A stretch of 51,257 nt of DNA from Sphingomonas sp. CCH21-G11 (GCF_001555965.1 NZ_LSHX01000046.1:1-51257), one strand, 5' to 3'. Counted from the stretch's first letter, positions 34,638-46,444 are shown. The notes: generated from the sequence alone by a model not told the origin. Made by a program: numbers and translations.

Positions 34638-35015
34638 TTACGCCTCTTCCTGCTCGCGCACGACGATCCGCAGCCGCGAGAACGGCTTCAGGATGCGCGT
34701 CGACTTGCCGCGACCGCGCGTCGCGAACCGCTTCATCGTGATCGACTTGCCCACCGACGCTTCCGACACGACCAGCGCGTCGACGTCGAGGTTGTGGTTG
34801 TTCTCGGCGTTGGCGATGGCGGACGCCAGCACCTTGCGCGCGTCGACTGCCATCGCCTTCTTGCTGAAGGTGAGGATGTTCATCGCGTCGCCCGCCTTCT
34901 TGCCGCGGATCAGGCCCGCGACGAGGTTCAGCTTCTGGGCCGAACCGCGGATCGTCGTGCCGACCGCCAGCGCTTCCTTCTCACCGACGCGGCGCGGAGC
35001 TGCCTGCTTGCTCAT
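34638..35015 (-). CDS. rplV: 50S ribosomal protein L22
   Basis: A 125-aa protein whose beta hairpin lines the exit tunnel. [25 protein letters not shown] and the hairpin segment [26 protein letters not shown] identify it. Its start overlaps the rpsS stop by one base. Confidence 0.96.
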   Translation of the reverse strand: MSKQAAPRRVGEKEALAVGTTIRGSAQKLNLVAGLIRGKKAGDAMNILTFSKKAMAVDARKVLASAIANAENNHNLDVDALVVSEASVGKSITMKRFATRGRGKSTRILKPFSRLRIVVREQEEA

Positions 35016-35293
35016 CAGCGCTTACCCTTCTTGTCCGCGGCGTGGCCGGGGAAGAAGCGCGTCGGCGCAAATTCACCCAGCTTCATGCCGACCATGTCCT
35101 CATTGACCGAAACCGGCACGAACTTGCGGCCGTTATAGACGTTGAACGTCAGGCCGACGAACTGCGGCAGGATCGTCGAACGCCGCGACCAGGTCTTGAT
35201 CGGACCGGCGCGCGTGCCCTGTTCCTGGGCGGTCTCCGCCTTCTTGAGCAGGTGGAGGTCGACGAACGGACCCTTCCAAACCGAACGAGCCAT
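35015..35293 (-). CDS. rpsS: 30S ribosomal protein S19
   Basis: A 92-aa head protein. [34 protein letters not shown] and the [18 protein letters not shown] end are diagnostic. The open frame continues upstream into rplB, but the ATG at 35293 is the family start, 5 nt past the rplB stop. Confidence 0.97.
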   Translation of the reverse strand: MARSVWKGPFVDLHLLKKAETAQEQGTRAGPIKTWSRRSTILPQFVGLTFNVYNGRKFVPVSVNEDMVGMKLGEFAPTRFFPGHAADKKGKR

Positions 35294-35298
35294 CTCGA

Positions 35299-36150
35299 TT
35301 AGCCCTTCTTCTTCGCGTGACGCGAACGGATGATCATCTTGTCCGTCGCCTTGTTGTGACGGGTGCGCGCACCCTTGGTCGGCTTGCCCCACGGGGTGAC
35401 CGGGTGGCGGCCGCCCGAGGTCCGGCCTTCACCACCGCCATGCGGGTGGTCGACCGGGTTCTTGGCGACGCCGCGGGTCAGCGGGCGCTTGCCCAGCCAG
35501 CGATTGCGGCCGGCCTTGCCCAGGTTCTGGTTCTGATTGTCGGGGTTCGACACCGCACCGACCGTGCCCATGCAATCGGCCCGGATGTACCGCTGCTCGC
35601 CCGAATTGAGGCGGACGATGACCATACCCTTGTCACGGCCGACGACTTGCACATAGGTGCCCGCCGAACGCGCGATCTGGCCGCCCTTGCCCGGCTTCAT
35701 CTCCACATTGTGGACGATGGTGCCGACCGGCATCTGGCCCAGTTCCATGGCGTTGCCGGGCTTCACGTCGGTCTTCTTGCCGGCGATCACCTTGTCGCCG
35801 ACGCCCAGGCGCTGCGGCGCGATGATGTAGGCCAGGCGTTCCTTGCCCGCGTCATCCTTGCCGTAATTGACCAGCGCGATGAACGCGGTGCGGTTGGGAT
35901 CATATTCGATCCGCTCGACCGTGCCCTCGACGTCCCACAGGCGGCGCTTGAAATCGACGATGCGATAACGCTGCTTGTGACCGCCCGCGATGCCGCGCGA
36001 GGTGACATGGCCCTTGTTGTTGCGGCCGCCGGTCTTGGTCTTGCCTTCGGTCAGCGCCTTGACGGGGCGACCCTTGTACAGGCCCGAACGGTCGACCAGG
36101 ATCAGCCCGCGAACGCCGGGCGAGGTCGGATTATATTGCTTGAGCGCCAT
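35299..36150 (-). CDS. rplB: 50S ribosomal protein L2
   Basis: A 283-aa core protein near the peptidyl transferase centre. [36 protein letters not shown] and the [25 protein letters not shown] segment with its conserved His are diagnostic. The ATG at 36150 lies 2 nt after the rplW stop. Confidence 0.97.
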   Translation of the reverse strand: MALKQYNPTSPGVRGLILVDRSGLYKGRPVKALTEGKTKTGGRNNKGHVTSRGIAGGHKQRYRIVDFKRRLWDVEGTVERIEYDPNRTAFIALVNYGKDDAGKERLAYIIAPQRLGVGDKVIAGKKTDVKPGNAMELGQMPVGTIVHNVEMKPGKGGQIARSAGTYVQVVGRDKGMVIVRLNSGEQRYIRADCMGTVGAVSNPDNQNQNLGKAGRNRWLGKRPLTRGVAKNPVDHPHGGGEGRTSGGRHPVTPWGKPTKGARTRHNKATDKMIIRSRHAKKKG

Positions 36151-36152
36151 GG

Positions 36153-36470
36153 TCAGTTGACCCCCTGCGTCACGTCGATCGAGTCGCCGTCCTTCAGCGT
36201 CACGATCGCCTTCTTCATGTCGGTGCGGCGATAGGGGGTGCCCTTCCACCGCTTGGTCTTGCCCTTCTGGACGATCGTGTTGACGCCGGTGACGCTGACG
36301 TTGAACAGCGCTTCGACGGCGGCCTTGATCTCGGGCTTGGTCGCGTCGTTGGCGACCTTGAACACCACCGCGTTCGCCTCGCTCACCAGCGTGGCTTTTT
36401 CGGTGATGTGCGGCGCCAGGATGACGTCGTAGTGGCGGATGTCGACCGCCGCCTTGGACTGCTTAGCCAT
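36153..36470 (-). CDS. rplW: 50S ribosomal protein L23
   Basis: A 105-aa exit-tunnel protein that docks trigger factor and [18 protein letters not shown] and [28 protein letters not shown] are diagnostic. Its start overlaps the end of rplD by 8 nt. Confidence 0.96.
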   Translation of the reverse strand: MAKQSKAAVDIRHYDVILAPHITEKATLVSEANAVVFKVANDATKPEIKAAVEALFNVSVTGVNTIVQKGKTKRWKGTPYRRTDMKKAIVTLKDGDSIDVTQGVN

Positions 36471-37089
36471 GGAAGCGGGCCTCCAGCTTCTCGACCGCGG
36501 CGCGGGTCAGCACCAGCGTGTCATGCTTCAGGATGTCATAGACGTTCGCGCCGACCGCCGGCAGGACGTTGACCTGCGTCAGGTTGCGCGAGGCGAGCGC
36601 GAAGCTGTTCTCGACCGCATCGCCGTCGATCACCAGCGCCGTCTTGCCAAAGCCCAGCTTGGCGAGCTGGCCCTTCAGCACCTTGGTCTTGGCATCGGCG
36701 ATGGTCAGCGTGTCGACGACGATCAGCGAACCCGCCTTGGCGTGGCTCGACAGCGCCATCTTCAGGCCCAGCGCGCGGATCTTCTTGTTCAGCGACGGAT
36801 TGAAGTCGCGAACGCGCGCACCATGCGCCTTACCACCGCCGATGAACACCGGGGCGCGGCGATCGCCGTGACGGGCGGTGCCGCCGCCCTTCTGGCGACC
36901 GAACTTCTTGCCCGTGCGGGCGACGTCGGCGCGCTCACGCGTGCCACGAGCAGTGCCGCGGCGCTTTTCGAGCTGCCAGGTGACGACGCGGTGAAGCACG
37001 TCGGCGCGCGGCTCGACGCCGAACACCTCGTCCTTCAGGTCGATGTCGCCATTTTCCTTGGCGTCGAGGGTCTGTACCTTGACCTTCAC
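36463..37089 (-). CDS. rplD: 50S ribosomal protein L4
   Basis: A 208-aa protein whose loop enters the exit tunnel; in E. coli it also regulates the S10 operon. [38 protein letters not shown] loop and the DPHTLV-like [20 protein letters not shown] end identify it. The start is GTG at 37089, 3 nt after the rplC stop. Confidence 0.97.
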   Translation of the reverse strand: MKVKVQTLDAKENGDIDLKDEVFGVEPRADVLHRVVTWQLEKRRGTARGTRERADVARTGKKFGRQKGGGTARHGDRRAPVFIGGGKAHGARVRDFNPSLNKKIRALGLKMALSSHAKAGSLIVVDTLTIADAKTKVLKGQLAKLGFGKTALVIDGDAVENSFALASRNLTQVNVLPAVGANVYDILKHDTLVLTRAAVEKLEARFHG

Positions 37090-37092
37090 TTG

Positions 37093-37848
37093 TCAGCCCT
37101 CCTGGCCGTCGGTCGCCTCGACCGTCGCCACGTCTTCAGCAGGCGTGTCGGCGGGGGCGTCATTGTTGTTGTGCGCGGTCTTGATCGACGCGGGGTACGG
37201 GGCGTCGGCATGACGCGGCACCTTCACCGCGTCCTTGACGATCAGCCAGGTGCCCTTGTGGCCCGGCACCGATCCCTTGACGAAGATCAGGCCGCGCTCG
37301 GCGTCGGTCGAAACGACTTCCAGATTCTGCTGGGTGCGGTTGCGGTCGCCCATGTGGCCGGCCATCTTCTTGTTCTTGAAGACGCGGCCCGGATCCTGGC
37401 GATTACCGGTCGAACCGTGCGAACGGTGGCTGACCGACACGCCGTGGGTGGCGCGCAAGCCCCCGAAGCCCCAACGCTTCATGGCGCCAGCAAAGCCCTT
37501 GCCCTGCGTCTTGCCCGACACGTCGACCAGCTGGCCGGCGACGAAGTGGTCGGCGGCGATTTCCGCGCCGACATCGAGCAGCGCGTCTTCAGCAACGCGG
37601 AACTCGCACAGCTGCGCCTTGGGCTCGACTTCGGCCTTGCCGAAATGGCCGCGCTGCGGCTTGGCGACATTCTTGGCCTTGGCGACGCCGGCGCCGACCT
37701 GAACCGCGACATAGCCGTCGCGATCGGCGGTCCGCTGCGCCACCACCTGCACACCCTCCAGCGCCAGGACGGTGACGGGCACGTGGCGGCCGTCGTCCTG
37801 GAACAGGCGGGTCATCCCCATTTTCTTCGCGATCACGCCAGTGCGCAT
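37093..37848 (-). CDS. rplC: 50S ribosomal protein L3 with acidic C-terminal tail
   Basis: A 251-aa protein. [28 protein letters not shown] and the [12 protein letters not shown] and [28 protein letters not shown] core are diagnostic. After the core, the last 30 or so residues form an acidic Asn/Asp/Glu tail ([15 protein letters not shown]...). AAGGAGC lies 7 nt before the ATG. It is separated from rpsJ by 377 nt, unlike the tight spacing of most S10 operons. Confidence 0.96.
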   Translation of the reverse strand: MRTGVIAKKMGMTRLFQDDGRHVPVTVLALEGVQVVAQRTADRDGYVAVQVGAGVAKAKNVAKPQRGHFGKAEVEPKAQLCEFRVAEDALLDVGAEIAADHFVAGQLVDVSGKTQGKGFAGAMKRWGFGGLRATHGVSVSHRSHGSTGNRQDPGRVFKNKKMAGHMGDRNRTQQNLEVVSTDAERGLIFVKGSVPGHKGTWLIVKDAVKVPRHADAPYPASIKTAHNNNDAPADTPAEDVATVEATDGQEG

Positions 37849-38225
37849 GACCCATGCTCCTTATACAGAGGCCCGCAACGGCACGATTGCCGACGCGGGC
37901 GTGACGAGCCGCCGACGGACGCAAGGTCCAGCGGCAGCTCCCGCTTCAGCCCATGAATTGCAACGAGCCCCGTCCGGGCTGAACTCCCCCGCGGATGCAG
38001 GGGAAAAGACGGGGGACGCGAGACCCGGACAACACTCCGTGACGGAGCCGGCCCGGCGGTATCCCTATGTCGAAAGAGCCCTTGCGGCTCTAAGCCTTGA
38101 TTCGTCACCCGGACCAGGGCCCGGATCTCTTGAGGCTAGGCAGAACCTAGAGGCCAGAGGCTCCGGCGAACCGGAGCGACGATACCGGCGCGAATCCCGC
38201 ACCGGTGAATCGATGAGCGGCGCGC
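37849..38225 (-). other. 377-nt structured gap between rpsJ and rplC
   Basis: No convincing gene lies here; a 91-codon frame at 37833-38108 on the minus strand overlaps the rplC start and has no family features. Visible hairpins: 38075-38091 (AGAGCC/GGCTCT, followed by TTTCG on the minus strand), 38136-38150 (CTAGG/CCTAG), 38161-38176 (CTCCGG, CGAA loop, CCGGAG) and 38184-38206 (ACCGG/CCGGT). The stretch may hold an attenuator, an RNA processing site or an internal promoter for rplC; which one cannot be decided. Confidence 0.55.
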
Positions 38226-38534
38226 TTACGCCAATTTGATCTCGACATCAACACCCGCGGCGAGATCGAGCTTCATCAGCGCGTCGACCGTCTGCGGCGT
38301 CGGCTGAACGATGTCGAGCATGCGCTTGTAGGTGCGCACTTCGAACTGCTCGCGCGACTTCTTGTCGATGTGCGGGCCGCGATTGACGGTGAACTTCTCG
38401 ATGCGCGTCGGCAACGGAATGGGACCCCGGATGAGCGCGCCGGTACGACGCGCGGTGTCGGCGATGTCGCCGGTCGCCTGGTCGAGCACGCGATGATCGA
38501 ACGCCTTCAGGCGGATGCGGATATTATTGTCCAT
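38226..38534 (-). CDS. rpsJ: 30S ribosomal protein S10 (NusE)
   Basis: A 102-aa protein of the small-subunit head that also acts in transcription antitermination with Nus[17 protein letters not shown] and [29 protein letters not shown] are diagnostic. It is the first gene of the S10 group. A leader hairpin (38567-38593, GCCCCG/CGGGGC core) lies about 35 nt upstream. tuf ends with its own terminator, so rpsJ needs a separate promoter; a TTGACG on the minus strand (38605-38610) is present but without a clear -10. Confidence 0.97.
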   Translation of the reverse strand: MDNNIRIRLKAFDHRVLDQATGDIADTARRTGALIRGPIPLPTRIEKFTVNRGPHIDKKSREQFEVRTYKRMLDIVQPTPQTVDALMKLDLAAGVDVEIKLA

Positions 38535-38566
38535 AACGACTGACTCTGGGTCCCTACCGATGCGAA

Positions 38567-38593
38567 AGAGCGCGGCCCCGTTGCCGGGGCTCT
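38567..38593 (-). promoter_or_regulatory. Hairpin in the rpsJ leader
   Basis: GCCCCG (38575-38580) and CGGGGC (38585-38590) pair around TTGC, extended by AGAG (38567-38570) and CTCT (38590-38593). On the minus strand it ends CTCTTTCG, resembling an attenuator or a protein-binding leader hairpin. The other structure at 38075-38091 ends in the same CTCTTTCG. Confidence 0.45.
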
Positions 38594-38690
38594 TGCTGTT
38601 ACTGCGTCAAACGAAGGCGCGCCGATACACGGGTGAGGCTTCGGGATCAAGCCCCCGACAGCGGAAAAAGGTCACGGGTTGCGCCGAACG

Positions 38691-38787
38691 AGCGGGACCC
38701 CGGGACAACCCCGCAGCGATAAAAAAGGCAAAAGGGCCAATCAAAGACCGCCGTCGCCCCGGCCTTGAGCCGGGGCCCCGCTGCCTT
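38691..38787. repeat. Left repeat doublet of the GIY-YIG element
   Basis: The conserved unit is 38752-38787, beginning CGTCGCCCCGGCCTTGAGCC. A degenerate inverted partner (AGCGGGACCCCGGG...) lies at 38691-38713. The 36-nt unit matches the reverse complement of 39105-39140 at 34 of 36 positions. It ends 14 nt from the stop codon of the GIY-YIG gene. Confidence 0.85.
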
Positions 38788-38801
38788 TTCAACCTATCGA
38801 G

Positions 38802-39092
38802 TCACACGAGCACGTCGAACAGATCGCGCCATTCGGGATTCCCCCGCTCGACCAGATCGAACTTCCACTGCCGCCGCCATCGCTTCAGACGCTTCTCGTG
38901 TGCGATGGCATCAAGAACCGATGGCGTGTGGTCCGCCCACACCAGGCGGTGGAGGCCGTATCGAGTGCAAAAGTCGGAACCCGTACCGTTGCGATGCTGG
39001 TGGACTCGGGCCGCAAGATCGGCGGTCACCCCGACATACATCGTGCCACGATAGCGATCCGCCATAATGTACACCCAGCCGCCGTCCGACAT
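38802..39092 (-). CDS. GIY-YIG nuclease family protein (URI type)
   Basis: A 96-aa stand-alone GIY-YIG domain. The two Tyr motifs are WVYI (Tyr8) and MYVG (Tyr19, Gly21); catalytic Arg29 (ADLAARVHQHRNG) and the metal-binding Glu66 in IAHEKRLKRWRRQWK are present, so it looks active. This family includes small proteins of the UvrC-type nuclease fold whose cellular role is unknown. It lies between the tuf terminator and rpsJ, where no gene is expected. Inverted 36-nt repeats stand 14 nt from its stop and 12 nt from its start, suggesting a compact mobile or repeat-maintaining unit. Confidence 0.9.
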   Translation of the reverse strand: MSDGGWVYIMADRYRGTMYVGVTADLAARVHQHRNGTGSDFCTRYGLHRLVWADHTPSVLDAIAHEKRLKRWRRQWKFDLVERGNPEWRDLFDVLV

Positions 39093-39104
39093 GCCGGCAA
39101 CTCA

Positions 39105-39202
39105 AAGGCAGCGGGGCCCCGGGTCAAGCCCGGGGCGACGACAAAAGTGTTGCGAACATTTCTCCAGCCTCGTCCCCCGGGCTTGACCCGGGGTCCCGCT
39201 TC
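39105..39202. repeat. Right repeat doublet of the GIY-YIG element
   Basis: The unit 39105-39140 (AAGGCAGCGGGGCCCCGGGT...) is inverted relative to 38752-38787 and nearly identical. A second copy, 39171-39202 (CGTCCCCCGGGCTTGACC...), is inverted relative to the first and separated by 30 nt, so the two can fold into one long hairpin. The doublet begins 12 nt upstream of the GIY-YIG start codon and ends about 40 nt short of the tuf terminator. Confidence 0.87.
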
Positions 39203-39239
39203 CCGCGCAACGCCCGCCACCCCGCACACTCCACCAACA

Positions 39240-39272
39240 AAAAACCCGGCCTCTCCTGCGAGAGACCGGGTT
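39240..39272 (-). terminator. Intrinsic terminator of tuf
   Basis: On the minus strand AACCCGG-TCTCTC pairs with GAGAGG-CCGGGTT (arms 39259-39272 and 39243-39255) and runs into a TTTTTT tract. It begins about 32 nt after the tuf stop codon. It separates the str operon from rpsJ and the GIY-YIG gene. Confidence 0.88.
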
Positions 39273-39304
39273 CCTTGTTCGTGTCGAGCCCCGAAGGGCG
39301 TCGA

Positions 39305-40501
<1,197 letters not shown>

Positions 40502-40608
40502 TGTGTCCTACCTTCTGATTCAGATTTCCCGGCCGCCGGGGCTACTCGCCGAAAGGCGCGCCCATAGCGACTGTTTTTCGATTACGCCAGCCCCGAGCGG
40601 GGTGACGT

Positions 40609-42702
<2,094 letters not shown>

Positions 42703-42723
42703 GGTCGAGGTTCCTTAAGGATG

Positions 42724-42799
42724 TGGGGAGCCGGACCGTCCGGCTCCCCAATATGTAGGTAACGGATGCGTCGTTGCCAGACCGCCGGCGAACCGGCGG
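42724..42799 (-). promoter_or_regulatory. Twin hairpins between rpsG and fusA
   Basis: A 12-bp perfect stem (TGGGGAGCCGGA at 42724-42735 with 42739-42750, 3-nt loop) and a second stem at 42782-42799 (CCGCCGG, CGAA loop, CCGGCGG) occupy most of the 106-nt gap. No T-run follows, so they are more likely an RNA processing or stability element, or an autoregulatory site, than terminators. Confidence 0.55.
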
Positions 42800-42808
42800 C
42801 CGCGGGGA

Positions 42809-43279
42809 TTACCAGCGATAGTGACTGAAGGCGCGATTGGCCTCGGCCATGCGGTGCGTGTCTTCACGCTTCTTGACCGCATTGCCGCGATTGTTGGCGG
42901 CATCCATCAGCTCGCCCGACAGGCGCGCGGCCATGGTGTGCTCGCTGCGGTTGCGCGCCGACGCGATCAGCCAGCGGATCGCCAGCGCCTGGGCACGCTC
43001 GGGACGCACCTCGACCGGGACCTGATAGGTCGCGCCGCCGACGCGGCGGCTGCGGACTTCGATGCCCGGCTTGATGTTGTTGAGCGCATCGTGAAACACG
43101 CCCAGCGGCTCGCGCTTGGCACGGGTCTCCACCGTTTCCAGCGCGCCATAGACGATCGCTTCCGCAACCGACTTCTTGCCGTCCAGCATCACGCTGTTCA
43201 TGAACTTGGACAGGACGATATCCCCGAACTTGGGATCGGGCAGGATTTCCCGCTTCTCGGGACGACGACGACGAGCCAT
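42809..43279 (-). CDS. rpsG: 30S ribosomal protein S7
   Basis: A 156-aa head protein that nucleates the 3' domain and in E. coli represses the str operon. [40 protein letters not shown] and [11 protein letters not shown] are diagnostic. It follows rpsL by 63 nt. Confidence 0.98.
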   Translation of the reverse strand: MARRRRPEKREILPDPKFGDIVLSKFMNSVMLDGKKSVAEAIVYGALETVETRAKREPLGVFHDALNNIKPGIEVRSRRVGGATYQVPVEVRPERAQALAIRWLIASARNRSEHTMAARLSGELMDAANNRGNAVKKREDTHRMAEANRAFSHYRW

Positions 43280-43342
43280 CTCAGATTTCCTTCTAGAACT
43301 TCGGTCGATCCGGAACCCGTCCGGGACCTACTCTGGCTGAAT

Positions 43343-43714
43343 TTACTTCGGACGCTTGGCGCCGTACTTCGAACGCGACTGCTTGCGGTCCTTGACGCCC
43401 TGGGTGTCGAGCACGCCGCGCAGCACGTGGTAACGCACGCCCGGCAAGTCGCGCACGCGGCCGCCGCGGATCAGCACCACCGAGTGCTCCTGCAGGTTGT
43501 GGCCTTCGCCCGGGATGTACGAAATGACCTCGCGCTGGTTGGTCAGGCGGACCTTGGCCACCTTGCGCAGCGCCGAGTTCGGCTTCTTCGGCGTCGTCGT
43601 ATAGACGCGCGTGCAAACCCCGCGCTTTTGCGGGTTCTGGTCCATCGCAGGGACCTTTGACTTGGCCTTCTGCGGGTCACGGCCCTTGCGGACCAACTGG
43701 TTGATCGTCGGCAT
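43343..43714 (-). CDS. rpsL: 30S ribosomal protein S12
   Basis: A 123-aa decoding-centre protein. [33 protein letters not shown] and [36 protein letters not shown] end are diagnostic. The residues tied to streptomycin response are the wild-type Lys in PKKPNS and Lys in the short GVKDRK region. The start at 43714 is preceded by GGTGAAGG. It is the first gene of the str operon. Confidence 0.98.
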   Translation of the reverse strand: MPTINQLVRKGRDPQKAKSKVPAMDQNPQKRGVCTRVYTTTPKKPNSALRKVAKVRLTNQREVISYIPGEGHNLQEHSVVLIRGGRVRDLPGVRYHVLRGVLDTQGVKDRKQSRSKYGAKRPK

Positions 43715-44043
43715 GAAGCCCTTCACCTTTTCTCGTCGGTTACTTTGCTGGAGTCGTGCAGCGGAAAATACGAAAAGACCCTGGCGGCCTTCACCGGCCT
43801 CCGGGCCCTGGCGTCTCCAACAACGTTCAGCTCAATGACCCGCGACAACCAAAATTGACCGGAAAGCCGGGTGTCGGCCTGCCGTGGGCTGGCGCGCCTA
43901 TATCGCCGCCCCGCCCGGCGGTCAATGGGGATGAACACGCCGCCTGCGCTCCGGGGGCTTTGACCGCAACGGCATCCACGGGCACCATCGCGGCCGATCA
44001 GCCGGCCGATTCGGTCGCGTCGGGGTGGGGAGGCCCTTTCGCC
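43715..44043. other. Divergent region between rpsL and the bactofilin gene
   Basis: These 329 bp carry no gene. They contain the candidate rpsL promoter at 43897-43925 (minus strand), its leader of about 180 nt, and a weak plus-strand promoter candidate for the bactofilin (TTGACC 43960-43965, CACCAT 43983-43988, 17-nt spacing). An open frame on the plus strand continues upstream from the bactofilin but has no coding character that I can recognise. Confidence 0.6.
43897..43925 (-). promoter_or_regulatory. Candidate str-operon promoter (rpsL)
   Basis: On the minus strand TTGACC (43920-43925) and TATAGG (43897-43902) are spaced by exactly 17 nt. This is a good sigma-70-type promoter for rpsL-rpsG-fusA-tuf, with a leader near 175 nt. 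Confidence 0.7.
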
Positions 44044-44502
44044 ATGTTCAACAGCAGCAGCAACCGCTCACGCAGCCCGTCCGCACCCGGCGGATCGACG
44101 TCGCGCAAGGGCGGACTGTCGATCATCGGCGCCGACATGGTGGTCACCGGCAACCTCACCGCCACCGCCGACCTGCACATCGACGGGCGGATCGAGGGCG
44201 ATGTCGCCTGCGCGATGCTGATCCAGGGTGCCGACAGCCACATCGTCGGCGCGGTCGCCGCCGACAGCGCGCGGATCGCGGGCGCGATCGAAGGCGCGGT
44301 GCGCGTGCGCGAGCTGATCGTCGAACGCAGCGCGCGGATCGTCGGCGACGTCGAATATGAAAGCATCACCATCGAACAGGGCGGGCATGTCGACGGCCGG
44401 ATGCGCCATCTGGGCGGAGTCGCGGTCCCGGCGACCGCCGCCGCGCTCGCTGGCCCCAGCGGCGACGAACCCGGCCTGCGCATCGTCGGCGAGGCGGGCT
44501 GA
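44044..44502 (+). CDS. Bactofilin family protein
   Basis: A 152-aa protein with the DUF583/bactofilin beta-helix: SIIGADMVVTGNLTATADLHIDGRIEGDV (about residues 27-55) followed by repeated strands (GAVAADSARIAGAIEGAVRVRELIVERSARIVGDVEYESITIEQGGHVDGRM). Disordered tails rich in Ser/Pro and Ala/Gly lie at both ends. Bactofilins polymerise without nucleotide and act as cytoskeletal scaffolds for cell shape or stalk functions. The ATG at 44044, with GGGGAGG upstream, is preferred over the open frame beginning at 43756. Confidence 0.87.
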   Translation: MFNSSSNRSRSPSAPGGSTSRKGGLSIIGADMVVTGNLTATADLHIDGRIEGDVACAMLIQGADSHIVGAVAADSARIAGAIEGAVRVRELIVERSARIVGDVEYESITIEQGGHVDGRMRHLGGVAVPATAAALAGPSGDEPGLRIVGEAG

Positions 44503-44532
44503 CCCCGCCCCGGCCTCAGCGCACCGCCGGGT

Positions 44533-45816
44533 TCACTTCACCTTCGCGCCGCCCTTGATGACGTCGGTCACCCGCGTCATCACGCCGATGTCGCTCAGCG
44601 GATCGCCCTCGACCGCGATGATGTCGCCATATCGGCCGACCGCGATCGCGCCGACATCCTTGGTCCGGTCCAGCGCCTCGGCGGCGTTGCGCGTCGCCGC
44701 CTGCAGCGCCTGCATCGGCGTCATGCCATATTCGACCATCGTCTTGAGCTGGCCCGCCGCCGTCCCGTGGGGCATCACCCCCGCGTCGGTGCCCATCACC
44801 ATGCGGACGCCGGCACGGTGCGCCTTGCGGAAATTGTCGCGCTGCGCCTGCGCGATCTCGCGGTCCTTGCGCAGATTGTCCTCGAGCACGCCGTTCTTCT
44901 TGCCCTCGGCCTGGGTGTAGTCGGTGTTGAAGATGTCCATCGAGAACCACACCGGCTGCTTGCGCTCGACCGCCAGGCGGATCCCCTCGTCATCGACCAG
45001 GCTGGCATGCTCGATCGTGTCGATGCCGGCGCGGATCGACGCCTTGATCCCGGCGGCGCCGTGCGCGTGGGCGGCGACCCGCAGCCCCCATTGATGCGCC
45101 TCGTCGGCGATTGCGCGCAGCTCGTCTTCGGACAATTGCTGCTGGCCCGGCTCGGTGTTGCGCGAAAAAACCCCGCCCGTCGCGCAGACCTTGATCACTT
45201 CCGCGCCATATTTGCGCTGCTCACGCACCCGGGTACGCAGTTCCTGGACGCCGTCGCCGACCGCGGGCGACTTCGCCTTGAACGACGGCGGCAGATAGGT
45301 GCTGTCGCAATGCCCGCCCGTCGCGCCCAGCGCATAGGCGGCCGGCACGATGCGCGGACCGGGGATCAGCCCTTCGTCGATCGCCTGCTTGTACGCCACG
45401 TCGGCATAGTTTTCCGACCCGACGTTGCGCACGGTGGTGAAGCCCGCATCCAGCATCGCCTTCACATTGGCGGTGCCCTGCACGGCCCAGAAGGAATCGG
45501 TGAACTGCAGGTTGGTATAGCCGCCATAGCGCGGATTGCTGTCGAGATGGACGTGCATGTCGATCAGGCCGGGCAGGATCGTCTTGCCGGGAAGGTCGAT
45601 GCGCTTCGCCTCCGCCGGGATCGCAGGCCGCCCGCCGTTGCGCCCGACCACGCTGGTGATGCGGCCGTCGGTGATGACGATCACGGGCTCCTCGACCACC
45701 CGGCCCGCCAGCACGTCGATCATGCGGTCCGCGGTGACCACGACCGTCTCTGCCCGCGCCGTGCCCGTCCACGCCAGCGCGGCCACCGCCGCGACGCCAA
45801 ATCCAACTGTCCGCAT
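44533..45816 (-). CDS. Exported metal-dependent amidohydrolase
   Basis: A 427-aa amidohydrolase-superfamily protein with a signal peptide (MRTVGFGVAAVAALAWTGTARA). Metal ligands are visible: His88 and His90 (DMHVHLD), Lys209 (EVIKVCATGG, probably carboxylated), His250 (AAHAHG), His270 (IEHA) and Asp344 (GTDAG). The layout is that of the imidazolonepropionase/Xaa-Pro dipeptidase-like group found in sphingomonad periplasm. The substrate may be a small N-acyl or peptide compound; this is inference. The long upstream frame to 46029 is antisense shadow. Confidence 0.88.
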   Translation of the reverse strand: MRTVGFGVAAVAALAWTGTARAETVVVTADRMIDVLAGRVVEEPVIVITDGRITSVVGRNGGRPAIPAEAKRIDLPGKTILPGLIDMHVHLDSNPRYGGYTNLQFTDSFWAVQGTANVKAMLDAGFTTVRNVGSENYADVAYKQAIDEGLIPGPRIVPAAYALGATGGHCDSTYLPPSFKAKSPAVGDGVQELRTRVREQRKYGAEVIKVCATGGVFSRNTEPGQQQLSEDELRAIADEAHQWGLRVAAHAHGAAGIKASIRAGIDTIEHASLVDDEGIRLAVERKQPVWFSMDIFNTDYTQAEGKKNGVLEDNLRKDREIAQAQRDNFRKAHRAGVRMVMGTDAGVMPHGTAAGQLKTMVEYGMTPMQALQAATRNAAEALDRTKDVGAIAVGRYGDIIAVEGDPLSDIGVMTRVTDVIKGGAKVK

Positions 45817-45883
45817 TTTCGTTTTTGCCCCGATGATTAGGACGGCATTGCTCCCGCCTAACGGCTGCCGGGTCAAGCCCTGT

Positions 45884-46312
45884 TCACGCCGGAATTGCGG
45901 CCAGATCGATCGCCAGCCCGATCCACATCGCCGCCAGCACGATGCACGAGGCCAGGTAGACGAGGAAGCGCGGCTGCACCGCCGGGGTCGCGATATGGAT
46001 CGCGCTGTGCACCGCGCGCAGCCCGACAAAGGTCCAGGCGAGCGCGACCTGTGCTGCCCCGGCCCGGCCGGTGACGACCAGCAGCGGCACGAGCGCCAGG
46101 AACAGCACCGGCATCTCGAACAGGTTGGTCAGGTTGTTGGCCGGCCGTTCGACCGGGCGGAAATAGGCGGCGGTGCCGTCGCGCGTCGCCAGCTCGCCGT
46201 CGCGCGGCGGCGTCCGCGCGATATGGCGGGCACGCAGCACGAACAGCAGGAACCACACGACGAACACCAGCGCCGCAAAGGCGAACACCGGCCACAGGAT
46301 CGCAGGATTCAT
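45884..46312 (-). CDS. MAPEG family membrane protein
   Basis: A 142-aa four-helix membrane protein. The MAPEG signature is ERPANNLTNLFEMPVLFLAL, followed by AWTFVGLRAVHSAIHI. This family covers glutathione transferase-like and eicosanoid-metabolism membrane proteins; bacterial members are mostly uncharacterised. The ATG at 46312 was chosen over one six codons upstream because MNPAILWPVFAF gives the expected first helix. It lies 67 nt upstream of the amidohydrolase on the same strand. Confidence 0.85.
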   Translation of the reverse strand: MNPAILWPVFAFAALVFVVWFLLFVLRARHIARTPPRDGELATRDGTAAYFRPVERPANNLTNLFEMPVLFLALVPLLVVTGRAGAAQVALAWTFVGLRAVHSAIHIATPAVQPRFLVYLASCIVLAAMWIGLAIDLAAIPA

Positions 46313-46444
46313 TGCTGACGCTTTCCCCACTGTCGTCCCCTTGCTCCGCCCCGCACGGTTGCCAGCTTCGCCCGATCGTGGATGCGGTCAAGCCGCACGT
46401 GAGCCAGAGCCGCAGCTTTCGGAAAAAATCCGGCAGCGGCTCCC

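Noticed and set aside
33132..35138. 668-codon open frame on the plus strand across rpsQ to rpsS
   Set aside because: Antisense to seven ribosomal protein genes; composition is His/Arg/Asp-rich as expected of reverse frames in this genome.
37833..38108. 91-codon frame in the rpsJ-rplC gap
   Set aside because: It overlaps the rplC start, has no clear ribosome-binding site and no family resemblance; the gap is better explained as structured RNA.
38691..39202. Classical insertion sequence around the GIY-YIG gene
   Set aside because: There is no transposase gene, and I see no target-site duplication; the flanks are palindromic doublets also found without the gene.
43756..44043. N-terminal extension of the bactofilin from 43756
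   Set aside because: The extra residues include the rpsL leader region, lack any domain, and a good ribosome-binding site stands before the ATG at 44044.
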